From: Nocardioides turkmenicus
GTDB lineage: Bacteria; Actinomycetota; Actinomycetes; Propionibacteriales; Nocardioidaceae
Length of the DNA stretch: 39,078 bases
Direction: 5' to 3'
NCBI RefSeq assembly: GCF_011045035.1
Contig: NZ_JAALAA010000033.1
Location: forward strand, 1 to 39,078
A program made the position numbers and the translations under genes. Below the pieces are notes generated by a model that saw nothing but the letters and a program-made list of their open reading frames with translations, was not told the DNA's origin and did no database searches. Below are positions 6,246 to 13,553 of the stretch, piece by piece (within the stretch, counting starts at the first letter, position 1; every line of letters starts with the position of its first letter).

Positions 6246-8306
6246 ATGCACACCTCCCCCCACCCCATGATTGCCGGCCGTTACGAGCTGCACCGCCTGA
6301 TCGGGCGAGGCGGTATGGGCGAGGTCTGGCAAGCCATGGACCTCACCCTGCAGCGCTGGGTCGCGGTGAAGGTGGTGCGGACGTCGGCGGACCCGACGAT
6401 GATCGAGCGGTTCCGTCGCGAGTCGCTCTCGACCGCGGCCGCCAGCCACCCCGGAACGGTGCAGGTGCACGACGCCGGGATCGAGCGCACCGGCAACGGT
6501 CCGATGGCCTTTCTCGTGATGGAGCTCCTGACCGGGCCTGACCTGGGGGAGAGGCTGCGCTCCCACGGTCCGCTGATCGCGCGCGAGGCCGGTGAGGTCG
6601 TCGTGCAGGCGGCGCGTACGCTCGCCGCGGTCCACGGCCAGGGGGTCGTCCACCGCGACATCAAGCCGTCCAACCTCGTCTACGACGCCGACCGCCGGAT
6701 CCGGATCGTCGACTTCGGCATCGCCCAGCTCGCCCGGCTCGGCGACCAGCGGCTGACCTCCACCCACGACGTCGTCGGCAGCCTCGGCTACCTCTCGCCC
6801 GAGCGTGGCTCGGGTGGCGAGGTCGGGCCGCCGAGCGACATCTACTCGCTGGGTTGCGTCTTCTTCGAGATGCTCACCGGGCACACTCCTTACTCCGGCG
6901 GCGCACCGGCGACGATCGTCTACCAGCACGCCACCGCACCGATCCCACGGGTCAGCGCCTCGGTCCAGGTGCCGGGGATCATCGACGACCTGGTCGCGAT
7001 GATGATGGCCAAGGAGCCCGAGCAGCGTCCGACCGCGCAGGACGTCGTCGCGGTGCTCACCGGCTCGGGCCCGCTCCCCGTCTTCGACGCACAGGTGCCC
7101 CGGCAGCGCGCGATGCACGCGTCCGGCCCGATCAGCACCTCCGGTTCGTTCGAGGCGTACGGCGGGAGTGGCTCGTTCCCGGCTGCCGGTGCCACCGGCT
7201 CGACCGGTGGGTTCTCGACGATCGGGGCCAGCGGTCCCATCCCTACCGGCGGAGCCCGTGCGGCGAAGCGCTCCGGCGGTGGTCGCCGGGTGGTGAGCAC
7301 CCTGCTGGCCGTCGCCCTGCTCGGCGTGGCCGTCGGCGGCGTGGCCACCTTCGCCGCCTTCCGGAACGCCTCGGAGACCGGCCGCGCGGCCGCGCTCAGC
7401 GAGGCCCTCCCCGAGACCATCGAGCTCGCCGTCGACGTGATCTTCGAGCGCGACGCGCTGCAGCCGGTCGCGCAGGCGCCGGTCAACGTACGCTCCACCT
7501 ATCTGCACACCACCGACATCGCGATCGAGGAGTGGCAGACCGCCTCGGCGGAGATCGACGTCGACGGCGATGCCGAGCTGCGTGCGCTCCATCACGACAT
7601 CACCGAGGTGCTCAAGGACTTCGAGCTCTACCGGGTCGAGATGCAGGAGGGCGACCGGGCCAGCCAGGACGCCGCCCGCGAGGTCTACACCGGCCTGGCC
7701 AGCAACCTGCTGATGCTCGCCGCGCAGCTGCCGGAGCTGGAGAACGACGAGACCGCCGACCAGATCCGCAACCTGAGCAACCTGACGCCCGCGGCGGAGG
7801 CATTCAGCATCGAGCGGGAGATCATGGTGGTCGCGCTGTCCGACAACCAGATCAGCACCAAGTCGGTCAAGGAGCTCACCAACGCCGAGGCGGCGTGGGT
7901 GAAGGCGTCCTCGGCGTTCTACTCGGGCGGCTCGCCCGAGCTGCAGGCCGAGCTCGACCGGGTCTCCGACGGCACCTTCGACAAGGGCTCGGGTGCGATG
8001 ACGCCGCAGCGCACCATCCGCGACGTCGCCGCCACGGCCAGCGTCGAGAACGTCGCCAAGGAGATGCGAGCGGCGTCGAAGGGCGAGCCGATCGTACGCA
8101 CCTGGTCCGACGCCGCTGTGGCCTACATCCAGAGTCTTCGTGAGGTCATCCTGAAGTCGACCGAGACGATGGCCAATGACGTCACCGAAGAGCACGAGCG
8201 CGCCAGGACCGGGCTGATCCTGCGCGCGGTACTGACCGCGGTGGCCCTGGTCGCCGCGATCGGGCTGGGGCTGGGTCTTTATCGGTCCGGGCGCAGGTCT
8301 CGCTAG
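6246..8306 (+). CDS. Transmembrane Ser/Thr protein kinase with NIT-like extracellular sensor
   Basis: Encodes 686 residues. The kinase domain (about 12-275) is complete: GRGGMGEV P-loop, Lys42, HRDIKPSN with catalytic Asp138, DFG at 156-158 and GSLGYLSPE. A Gly/Ser/Thr/Pro-rich linker (about 290-345) leads to a first membrane helix (about 349-371). An all-helical region of some 285 residues follows, then a second membrane helix (about 656-678) and a short basic tail. The extracytoplasmic region resembles the nitrate/nitrite-sensing (NIT) domain of actinobacterial histidine kinases: an ERDAL stretch, then YTGLASNLLMLAAQL and AFSIEREIMVVAL. PASTA repeats, usual in PknB, are absent. No clear ribosome binding site precedes ATG 6246; ATG 6267 would still keep the domain. 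Its TAG stop overlaps the -10 box of the next gene. Confidence 0.9.
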   Translation: MHTSPHPMIAGRYELHRLIGRGGMGEVWQAMDLTLQRWVAVKVVRTSADPTMIERFRRESLSTAAASHPGTVQVHDAGIERTGNGPMAFLVMELLTGPDLGERLRSHGPLIAREAGEVVVQAARTLAAVHGQGVVHRDIKPSNLVYDADRRIRIVDFGIAQLARLGDQRLTSTHDVVGSLGYLSPERGSGGEVGPPSDIYSLGCVFFEMLTGHTPYSGGAPATIVYQHATAPIPRVSASVQVPGIIDDLVAMMMAKEPEQRPTAQDVVAVLTGSGPLPVFDAQVPRQRAMHASGPISTSGSFEAYGGSGSFPAAGATGSTGGFSTIGASGPIPTGGARAAKRSGGGRRVVSTLLAVALLGVAVGGVATFAAFRNASETGRAAALSEALPETIELAVDVIFERDALQPVAQAPVNVRSTYLHTTDIAIEEWQTASAEIDVDGDAELRALHHDITEVLKDFELYRVEMQEGDRASQDAAREVYTGLASNLLMLAAQLPELENDETADQIRNLSNLTPAAEAFSIEREIMVVALSDNQISTKSVKELTNAEAAWVKASSAFYSGGSPELQAELDRVSDGTFDKGSGAMTPQRTIRDVAATASVENVAKEMRAASKGEPIVRTWSDAAVAYIQSLREVILKSTETMANDVTEEHERARTGLILRAVLTAVALVAAIGLGLGLYRSGRRSR

Positions 8307-8309
8307 AGT
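8304..8309 (+). promoter_or_regulatory. -10 box TAGAGT, leaderless promoter of cysQ-like gene
   Basis: TAGAGT is followed by 7 bases and then the GTG start at 8317, the actinobacterial leaderless pattern TANNNT-N6-8-RTG. It overlaps the stop codon of the kinase gene. No clear -35 is visible. Confidence 0.5.
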
Positions 8310-8316
8310 TCCGCGG

Positions 8317-9123
8317 GTGACTTTCGAAGCAGGAGTGCCCACGCCCGAGATCCTCGCCTCCGACCACCTGCTGGCCGCCTGGCTGGCAGAGACCGCCGGT
8401 CGGCGGCTGCTCGAGGTGCGCGCCACCTCCGGCCTCGAGGGCAAGGAGCTCAAGGACGCCGGCGACCTGGCGGCCCACGAGCTGCTGATGAAGCTCGTCG
8501 CCGAATACCGTCCGGAGGACGGCGTCCTGTCCGAGGAGGGCAAGGACTCCAAGGAGCGGCTCACCAAGGACCGGGTGTGGATCATCGACCCGCTCGACGG
8601 GACCCGCGAGTTCTCCGAGCCGCCGCGCGACGACTGGGCGGTCCACGTGGCGCTGTGGGGCTCCAGCAACGGTGGTGAGCTGATCGCCGGCGCGGTCGCG
8701 CAGCCAGCGCTGGCCGACGCGTCCGTGCAGAGCACCTTCCACACCGGTGCGGCCCCCGTCGTGCCGCCGTCCACCTCGCCCCGCCCCCGGATCGCCGTCT
8801 CCCGCAGCCGTCCGCCGGCCTTCGTCGAGGCGCTGGCCGAGGAGCTCGGCGCCGAGCTGGTGCCGATGGGATCAGCCGGCGTGAAGATGATGTCGGTCGT
8901 GCGGGACATCTCCGACGCGTACGTCCACGCGGGCGGGCAGTACGAATGGGACTCCGCGGCTCCCGTGGCCGTCGCCGCCGCGGCCGGGCTGTTCACCTCG
9001 CGCATCGACGGCTCGCCGCTGCGCTACAACCAGGACGATGTCTATCTGCCTGATGTGATCGTGTGCCGGCCTGAGCTCTCCGAGCAGATTCTCTCGTTCA
9101 TCAAGCGGCACGGGGTGGAGTAA
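8317..9123 (+). CDS. cysQ: 3'(2'),5'-bisphosphate nucleotidase/inositol monophosphatase family (CysQ-like)
   Basis: A 268-residue Mg-dependent phosphatase. Metal-site motifs are visible: LSEEGKD (about 71-77), DPLDGTREF (91-99) and WDSAAPVAVAAAAGL near residue 208. The REF after DPLDGT and the overall length match actinobacterial CysQ, which removes 3'-phosphoadenosine 5'-phosphate left from sulfate assimilation. Inositol phosphatase activity cannot be excluded. GTG 8317 has no ribosome binding site, but a TAGAGT box lies 7 bases before it, so the mRNA is probably leaderless. It is followed at once by an intrinsic terminator. Confidence 0.85.
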   Translation: MTFEAGVPTPEILASDHLLAAWLAETAGRRLLEVRATSGLEGKELKDAGDLAAHELLMKLVAEYRPEDGVLSEEGKDSKERLTKDRVWIIDPLDGTREFSEPPRDDWAVHVALWGSSNGGELIAGAVAQPALADASVQSTFHTGAAPVVPPSTSPRPRIAVSRSRPPAFVEALAEELGAELVPMGSAGVKMMSVVRDISDAYVHAGGQYEWDSAAPVAVAAAAGLFTSRIDGSPLRYNQDDVYLPDVIVCRPELSEQILSFIKRHGVE

Positions 9124-9145
9124 GCCGCCTTCGCGGCTGTGTTTT
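9123..9145 (+). terminator. Intrinsic terminator after cysQ-like gene
   Basis: Hairpin AGCCGC-CTTC-GCGGCT (9123-9138) begins on the last base of the stop codon and is followed by GTGTTTT. Confidence 0.7.
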
Positions 9146-9200
9146 CGCGCGGCTGTGGGCCGCCGACCCTGTCCTCGAGTGTTTCTCGACCTGCCCCGGA

Positions 9201-9255
9201 GTCAAGGACGGCCTGCGGCCGCCGGCTTCGCCGGTCGCCTTCGGCGATCCTTGAC
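9201..9255. repeat. Perfect cloverleaf (four-way junction) element
   Basis: An outer stem GTCAAGGA (9201-9208)/TCCTTGAC (9248-9255) encloses three back-to-back hairpins of exactly 13 bases each, with no unpaired base at the junction: CGGCC-tgc-GGCCG (9209-9221), CCGGC-ttc-GCCGG (9222-9234) and TCGCC-ttc-GGCGA (9235-9247). On the minus strand the loops are GCA, GAA and GAA. It is not a tRNA. It could be a dispersed intergenic repeat, a small structured RNA or a recombination or protein-binding site. Confidence 0.6.
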
Positions 9256-9353
9256 ACCGGACCAGGTCGCGAAAGATTTGGCTGGCTATCAGGGGCGGCG
9301 GCCCCAGAGTGGCCGCAGGGCAGTCGCTCCTCGGGAGGTGGATGCCCCGGTGC

Positions 9354-9485
9354 GAACGAAAATTCATTCACCCGCGGGGGACGAACGAATTTTCGTTCAC
9401 CCCGCCATTCCACCTAGTCCCCTCGGCGCGAACGAAAATTCGTTCGCCACCGATCCCAAGCCCCCGCCCAACCCGAACCGCCGCG
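9354..9485. repeat. Palindrome array, copy A of a 99-base inverted repeat pair
   Basis: Three copies of the near-palindrome GAACGAA-NN-TTCGTTC sit at 9354-9369 (one mismatch), 9383-9398 and 9430-9445. Their centres are 29 and 47 bases apart. Bases 9387-9485 recur inverted at 38960-39058 with about six differences in 99 positions. There is no open reading frame of interest in it. Together with the features at 9123 and 9201 it fills the 415-base gap between the cysQ-like gene and the SRPBCC gene. Confidence 0.85.
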
Positions 9486-9538
9486 GCAAACGCCAAGCAC
9501 AAAACAGACCAAGCCGCCGGCGCGCGAGAAAGCGAAGC

Positions 9539-10024
9539 TCACCCGCCGATCAACAGTTCCTCGAGCGACTCGAGACTCTGCCGCGCATACCCCCTCCACA
9601 TCCACCCGAAAACAGGCATCGCGAACGAGGCCGCACGGGAGGCGGGCGTGACCTCCCAGGACCAGGTGATCCGGGTGCCGGTGCCGGCGGGGGCGAAGGA
9701 CCAGCGGCCGGCGATGTTGCCGACCAGCGGCTTGAGCGGGCCGGTGAGCGGCGTGATCTCGTAGGAGAACGACGAGGGGGCGTCGATGGCGGTCAGGGTC
9801 TCGCGCATGGTCGCGCCGTCGGAGAGGACGATCGTGCGGGTCTCGCCGACGGAATCCCACCCGCCGGCCTGGTCGCGGACCTCGGCGATCGGGCCGATCG
9901 CGGCGTACCGGCGACCGAAGATCTGCGGCAGCGGGGCGGGGAGGACGCGGGCGAGGGCGGTCTCGTAGGCGACCGGGATCGCTCGAGAGGACTCGAGGTG
10001 CAGCGCTTCAAGGTGCTGGGTCAT
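9539..10024 (-). CDS. SRPBCC-family (polyketide cyclase/dehydrase-like) protein
   Basis: A 161-residue single-domain protein of the START/SRPBCC fold, a helix-grip barrel that binds hydrophobic ligands. Support: an N-terminal strand with ESSRAIPVAYETALA, central RTIVLSDGATMRETLTAID and FSYEITPLTGPLKPL, then GRWSFAPAGTGTRITWSWEV and a long C-terminal helix (YARQSLESLEELL). The ligand is unknown. ATG 10024 is preferred; ATG 10036 is possible and neither has a good ribosome binding site. The start lies only 24 bases from the divergent hydrolase start at 10049, so the two must share a very compact promoter region. Confidence 0.78.
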   Translation of the reverse strand: MTQHLEALHLESSRAIPVAYETALARVLPAPLPQIFGRRYAAIGPIAEVRDQAGGWDSVGETRTIVLSDGATMRETLTAIDAPSSFSYEITPLTGPLKPLVGNIAGRWSFAPAGTGTRITWSWEVTPASRAASFAMPVFGWMWRGYARQSLESLEELLIGG

Positions 10025-10048
10025 GACTACGAGCATGGCAGTAGCGTG

Positions 10049-10795
10049 ATGGTCGTGGTTGAGCAGATCGAGATCGAGACCCCCGACGGCACCGCCGAGG
10101 CGTACCTCGCCCGGCCCGCGAGCGAACCGAGGGGCGGGGTGCTCGTCTACATGGATGCCATCGGCCTGCGACCACGGTTGGCCGAGATGATCGAGCGGGT
10201 CGCGTCCTGGGGCTACCTCGCGCTCGCCCCCAACACCTTCTACCGCGACGGCAGCGTGGCTGACCTGGCGCCGACCGCCGACCTCCGCGACCCCGCAGCC
10301 CGGGACGCCTACTTCGCCGACGGTGCGATGGCCCGGGTCCGTGACCTCACCGTGGCCCGCCTGGAGGTCGACATCCCGGCGTACGTCCAGGCCCTCAAGA
10401 CGTACGTCACCGGCCCCCTCGCGACGCACGGCTACTGCATGGGCGCCAGGCTGGCTGTGCGGACGGCGGGGCGGTTCCCCGAGGAGTTCGTCGCGGTCGC
10501 CGGGTTCCACGGGGGCGGGCTGGTGACCGCGGACCCGGCCTCGCCGCACACCTGCATCGCGGGAACGAAGGCGGAGTACTACTTCGGCCACGCCGACCAC
10601 GACCGCTCGATGACGCCGGAGCACGTCGCCGATCTCGGCCGGGCGCTCGAGGACGCCGGGGTGACCCACACCAACGTCATCTACCCCGATGCCCCCCACG
10701 GCTACACCATGGCCGACACCTGCTCCTACCAGGAGGCGGGAGCGACGAGGCACTTCACCGACCTCGAGGCCCTCTACACCCGTACGATGGCCTGA
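10049..10795 (+). CDS. Dienelactone hydrolase family protein
   Basis: A 248-residue alpha/beta hydrolase. Key features: GGVLVYMDAIGLRP near residue 30, the nucleophile elbow GYCMGARLA (Cys, as in dienelactone hydrolase), an Asp in FGHADHDRSM and the catalytic His in APHGYTM. Family members open enol-lactones in aromatic breakdown, but many actinobacterial paralogues have unknown substrates. ATG 10049 (or GTG 10046) lies only 24 bases from the divergent SRPBCC gene. Its TGA overlaps the gluconokinase ATG as TGATG, so translation is probably coupled. Confidence 0.85.
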   Translation: MVVVEQIEIETPDGTAEAYLARPASEPRGGVLVYMDAIGLRPRLAEMIERVASWGYLALAPNTFYRDGSVADLAPTADLRDPAARDAYFADGAMARVRDLTVARLEVDIPAYVQALKTYVTGPLATHGYCMGARLAVRTAGRFPEEFVAVAGFHGGGLVTADPASPHTCIAGTKAEYYFGHADHDRSMTPEHVADLGRALEDAGVTHTNVIYPDAPHGYTMADTCSYQEAGATRHFTDLEALYTRTMA

Positions 10796-11292
10796 TGGCG
10801 AAACCGGTGCTGGTCGTGATGGGTGTCTCGGGTTCGGGCAAGTCGACCATCGGGGCGGCGATCGCAGGCAGGCTGCGGCTGCCGTTCGAGGACGCCGACG
10901 ACCTGCACCCGCAGGCGAACATCGACAAGATGACTGCTGGGATCGCGCTCGACGACGACGATCGCTACCCCTGGCTGGAAGCGGTCGGGGAGTGGCTCGC
11001 CCGGCACGAGGAGCGTGGTGGCGTGATGAGCTGCTCGGCGCTGAAGCGGAAGTACCGCGACCAGCTCCGCCGGCACAGCGCCGAGGTGACCTTCCTCCAC
11101 CTGAAGGGGACCCGCGAGGTGATCGCGCGGCGCCAGGCGAGCCGACCGGGCCACTTCATGCCGGCCTCGCTCCTGGACAGCCAGTTCCGGACGCTCGAGC
11201 CGCTCGAGCCGGACGAGGCCGGGTGCGCGATCGACGTCGACCAGCCGGTCGACGCGATCGTCGAGGAGTACGTACGCCTGATCGGCGCCTGA
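10795..11292 (+). CDS. gntK: Gluconokinase
   Basis: A 165-residue GntK-type kinase that makes 6-phosphogluconate from gluconate and ATP, feeding the pentose phosphate pathway. Visible: Walker A GVSGSGKST (10-18), DADDLHPQANIDKM (the GntK-specific stretch), LDDDDRYPWL, SCSALKRKYRDQLR, FLHLKGTRE and the RPGHFMPASLLDSQFRTLE lid. Length fits. It overlaps the hydrolase stop codon by one base. No gluconate permease or GntR regulator is nearby. A strong hairpin follows two bases after the stop. Confidence 0.93.
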   Translation: MAKPVLVVMGVSGSGKSTIGAAIAGRLRLPFEDADDLHPQANIDKMTAGIALDDDDRYPWLEAVGEWLARHEERGGVMSCSALKRKYRDQLRRHSAEVTFLHLKGTREVIARRQASRPGHFMPASLLDSQFRTLEPLEPDEAGCAIDVDQPVDAIVEEYVRLIGA

Positions 11293-11293
11293 G

Positions 11294-11340
11294 GCGGCCG
11301 ACACGCGCCCATCTCGGGTTAGGCGTAGCGTGCCGGCCGC
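11294..11340. terminator. Candidate bidirectional terminator between gntK and enoyl-CoA hydratase
   Basis: Arms GCGGCCGACACGC (11294-11306) and GCGTGCCGGCCGC (11328-11340) pair with one mismatch around a 21-base loop that itself contains CCC/GGG. No T-tract follows. It lies between convergent genes. The remaining 95 bases to the hydratase gene hold nothing else clear. Confidence 0.5.
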
Positions 11341-11435
11341 GGCCACACCCGGGTGAGGGACCAGCGGGCGGGCCCACTTTCGACGGTAACCCACGATCCC
11401 CCTCCACAACAGGGGTTGATGGATATCGGTGCAGG

Positions 11436-12320
11436 TCAGCGCGTAAAAACGTCCGGGACCTCGGACGCCTTCGAGGTGAACTCCGGCGCCCGCTTCTCCA
11501 GGAAGGCCGCGACTCCCTCCTTGCCGTCCCCGATCGAGGTGTGGAACATCGCCAGCGAGTCGGCCAGGTGGGCATCGAGCGGGTGGCGCGCGGAGGCGTT
11601 GCGGGTGACCAGCTGGCGGACGAGCGCGGTGCCGACCGGTGACCGGTTCTGGGTGAACCTGCGGGCCAGGTCGATGGCGGCGGGCAGCAGTTCGTCGGGC
11701 AGGTGGATGCTGCGGATCAGGCCGCCGTCGAGGGCCTGGTCGGGGTCGAGGATCTCGGCGGTGTAGAGCCACTCCAGGGCCCGCGGCACGCCCACCACGC
11801 GCGGCAGGAAGTAGGACGAGCAGGCCTCCGGGACGATGCCGAGCTTGCCGAAGACGAAGCCGATCTTCGCCTTGGAGGAGGCCAGCCGCGCATCCATCGC
11901 GCACAGCATCGTGGCTCCGATCCCGACCGCCGGGCCGTTGACCGCGGCGATCACCGGCTTGGGGAGCGCGTGGATCGCCAGGGTGACCTTGCCGCCGGTG
12001 TCGCGTACGCCCTCGGCGTACTCGGGGTGCTTGGCGGGGTCGGCGAGGTGCTCGGCGAGCTTCTCGGGCGTCGGGTGCAGCGACTCGTCGAGGCCGAACA
12101 CGTTGCCCTCGGCGGAGAGGTCCATGCCCGCGCAGAAGGCCCGTCCGGCACCGGTCACCACGACCGCGCGCACCTCGTCGGCGATCGCGTCGGTGGTGAA
12201 GACCTCCTCCAGTTCGCGTGCCATGGTCACGGTGAACGAGTTGAGAGCGTCCGGTCGGTTGAGGGTCAGGAGCGCGATGCCGTCGGCGTCCACGTCGAAG
12301 GTCAGGGTCTCGTAAGCCAT
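11436..12320 (-). CDS. Enoyl-CoA hydratase/isomerase (crotonase) family protein
   Basis: A 294-residue crotonase-fold enzyme. Oxyanion-hole segments are visible (GAGRAFCAGMDLS and NGPAVGIGATM), as are FGKLGIVPEACSSYFLPR with a catalytic-position Glu, then ARRFTQNRSPVGTALV and a C-terminal KEGVAAFLEKRAPEF helix. Typical reaction: water addition to trans-2-enoyl-CoA in beta-oxidation, though isomerases share the fold. The insertion around residues 80-105 (EGNVFGLDESLHPTPEKL) is longer than in E. coli-type hydratases and resembles actinobacterial paralogues. It stands alone, convergent with gntK and divergent from the two-component system. Confidence 0.88.
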   Translation of the reverse strand: MAYETLTFDVDADGIALLTLNRPDALNSFTVTMARELEEVFTTDAIADEVRAVVVTGAGRAFCAGMDLSAEGNVFGLDESLHPTPEKLAEHLADPAKHPEYAEGVRDTGGKVTLAIHALPKPVIAAVNGPAVGIGATMLCAMDARLASSKAKIGFVFGKLGIVPEACSSYFLPRVVGVPRALEWLYTAEILDPDQALDGGLIRSIHLPDELLPAAIDLARRFTQNRSPVGTALVRQLVTRNASARHPLDAHLADSLAMFHTSIGDGKEGVAAFLEKRAPEFTSKASEVPDVFTR

Positions 12321-12367
12321 GGGTCACAGTCTGTATCGATTGCGTTCGGCTACGGAAGGGTGGGTCT

Positions 12368-12391
12368 ATGTACTGTCGAAAGTCAGTACAT
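12368..12391. promoter_or_regulatory. Operator ATGTACTG-N8-CAGTACAT upstream of the two-component operon
   Basis: A perfect 8-base inverted repeat around TCGAAAGT. The inner 18 bases (12371-12388) recur with two changes at 15796-15813, upstream of the facing ABC transporter. If transcription starts at the GTG at 12423, the centre is at -43.5, a classic activator position. A weak -35 agrees with activation. The likely binder is the response regulator at 13550-14218. Confidence 0.6.
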
Positions 12392-12409
12392 CTCCGGTGA
12401 ACCCGCAAC

Positions 12410-12415
12410 TACCGT
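12410..12415 (+). promoter_or_regulatory. -10 box TACCGT, leaderless promoter of the two-component operon
   Basis: TACCGT is followed by 7 bases and then GTG 12423. The hexamer 17 bases upstream (TACATC) is a poor -35, as expected for an activated promoter. Confidence 0.45.
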
Positions 12416-12422
12416 GAGAGGC

Positions 12423-13553
12423 GTGAGTCTGCTGCGCCGGCCCGGGGTCTGGGAGTCGATCTTTTCGGGACTGCTCGTCGTGGCGGTCGCCGCCGAGCAC
12501 CTCTACATGAGCAGCGCGGGTCACCCGCAGTGGTCGGGCTGGTCGGCGCTGGCCGGCGTCGTCGGTGTCGCGCTGGCGATGTGGGTCCGGCGGCGCCACC
12601 CGGCGGTCGCGATAGCGGTGGTGTGCGTGCTGGTCGGAGGCACGGTGGTGGCCAACGACGGCTGGATCCTGATCAGCTACGTCGTCTTCGCGGCTCTGGT
12701 GAGCTTCCTGGTCGGCAGATGGGCGGACCAGGCATGGCCGTCGGCGGTCGTGGCCGGCACGGCCGTGGTCACGCTGACGGTGCTCGATGCCGTCGTCAAC
12801 GGCGGCGGGGTCACGGTGGCGATGACCGGCAACATGATCATCTTCATGGCACTCCCGTGGCTCAGCGGCCGTTACCTGCGTCAGATCGCCCGCCATCACT
12901 CGACCGAGATCGAGCAGGCCCAGCTCACCGAGCGCGCCCGGATCGCCCAGGAGATGCACGACTCGCTGGGCCACGAGCTCAGCCTGATCGCGCTGCGTGC
13001 CGGTGCGCTCGAGGTGGCGCCCGGGCTCTCCGCGACCCACCAGAAGGCGGCCGGCGACATCCGTGCGGCCGCCGCCGGAGCCACCGAGCGGCTCGGCGAG
13101 ATCGTCGGCGTCCTCCGTCCCGCCGCCGAGGAGGCGCCGCTGACGCCCGCCGCAACCGGGATCGGTGGCCTGGTCGAGCGCGCGCGGGAGTCGGGGATGG
13201 ACGTACGCCTGGTGGGCTCGCTCGAGGAGGGCACCGCGCAGGTGCAGGTGCGGGACGCGGCTGCGCACCGCATCGTGCAGGAGGCGCTCACCAACGCGGC
13301 CCGGCACGCTCCGGGGTCGTCGGTGACGGTCTCGGTGGAGGAGCCGGAGCCCGGCGACGTACGTCTTTCGGTGCGGAACGGGCGGGCGACCCTGCCACCG
13401 CGGGCCGGGACGACGACAGGGCTCGGCCTGGCCGGACTCGAGGAGGCGGCGCGGACCGCCGGCGGCACGTTGCGCCACGGCCCGGTCCCGGGCGGAGGGT
13501 TCGAGGTCGTCGCAGACCTACCCGTCCGCCACCGGCGAGAGGTCGCACTGTGA
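12423..13553 (+). CDS. NarL-type sensor histidine kinase
   Basis: A 376-residue kinase with about four or five membrane segments in residues 12-150 and no large extracellular loop. Such kinases usually sense membrane stress or a partner transporter. A dimerisation domain of the HisKA_3 type follows: TERARIAQEMHDSLGHELSLIAL with phosphoacceptor His179. The ATPase domain has an N box (AHRIVQEALTNAARHAP) and GLGLAGLEEAAR. The G1 region is shortened to VRNGRA, as in many actinobacterial members. I chose GTG 12423 for its leaderless -10 spacing; GTG 12414 is in frame. It overlaps the regulator by 4 bases (GTGA). Confidence 0.9.
   Translation: MSLLRRPGVWESIFSGLLVVAVAAEHLYMSSAGHPQWSGWSALAGVVGVALAMWVRRRHPAVAIAVVCVLVGGTVVANDGWILISYVVFAALVSFLVGRWADQAWPSAVVAGTAVVTLTVLDAVVNGGGVTVAMTGNMIIFMALPWLSGRYLRQIARHHSTEIEQAQLTERARIAQEMHDSLGHELSLIALRAGALEVAPGLSATHQKAAGDIRAAAAGATERLGEIVGVLRPAAEEAPLTPAATGIGGLVERARESGMDVRLVGSLEEGTAQVQVRDAAAHRIVQEALTNAARHAPGSSVTVSVEEPEPGDVRLSVRNGRATLPPRAGTTTGLGLAGLEEAARTAGGTLRHGPVPGGGFEVVADLPVRHRREVAL

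Noticed and set aside
6174..9005. 943-codon minus-strand frame
   Set aside because: It is antisense to the Ser/Thr kinase and cysQ-like genes, both of which have catalytic motifs. The antisense product has none.
9201..9255. tRNA or tRNA-like gene
   Set aside because: The cloverleaf is only 55 bases, has three-base loops and no anticodon loop, T-loop GTTCGA or D-loop bases.
9354..9445. LexA/SOS box array
   Set aside because: The actinobacterial box is GAAC-N4-GTTC. Here the half-sites are eight bases apart and no SOS gene is adjacent.
9155..10048. Extension of the dienelactone hydrolase far upstream
   Set aside because: The frame is open by chance through the palindrome array and the antisense SRPBCC gene. 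Homology to the hydrolase family begins only at about 10049.
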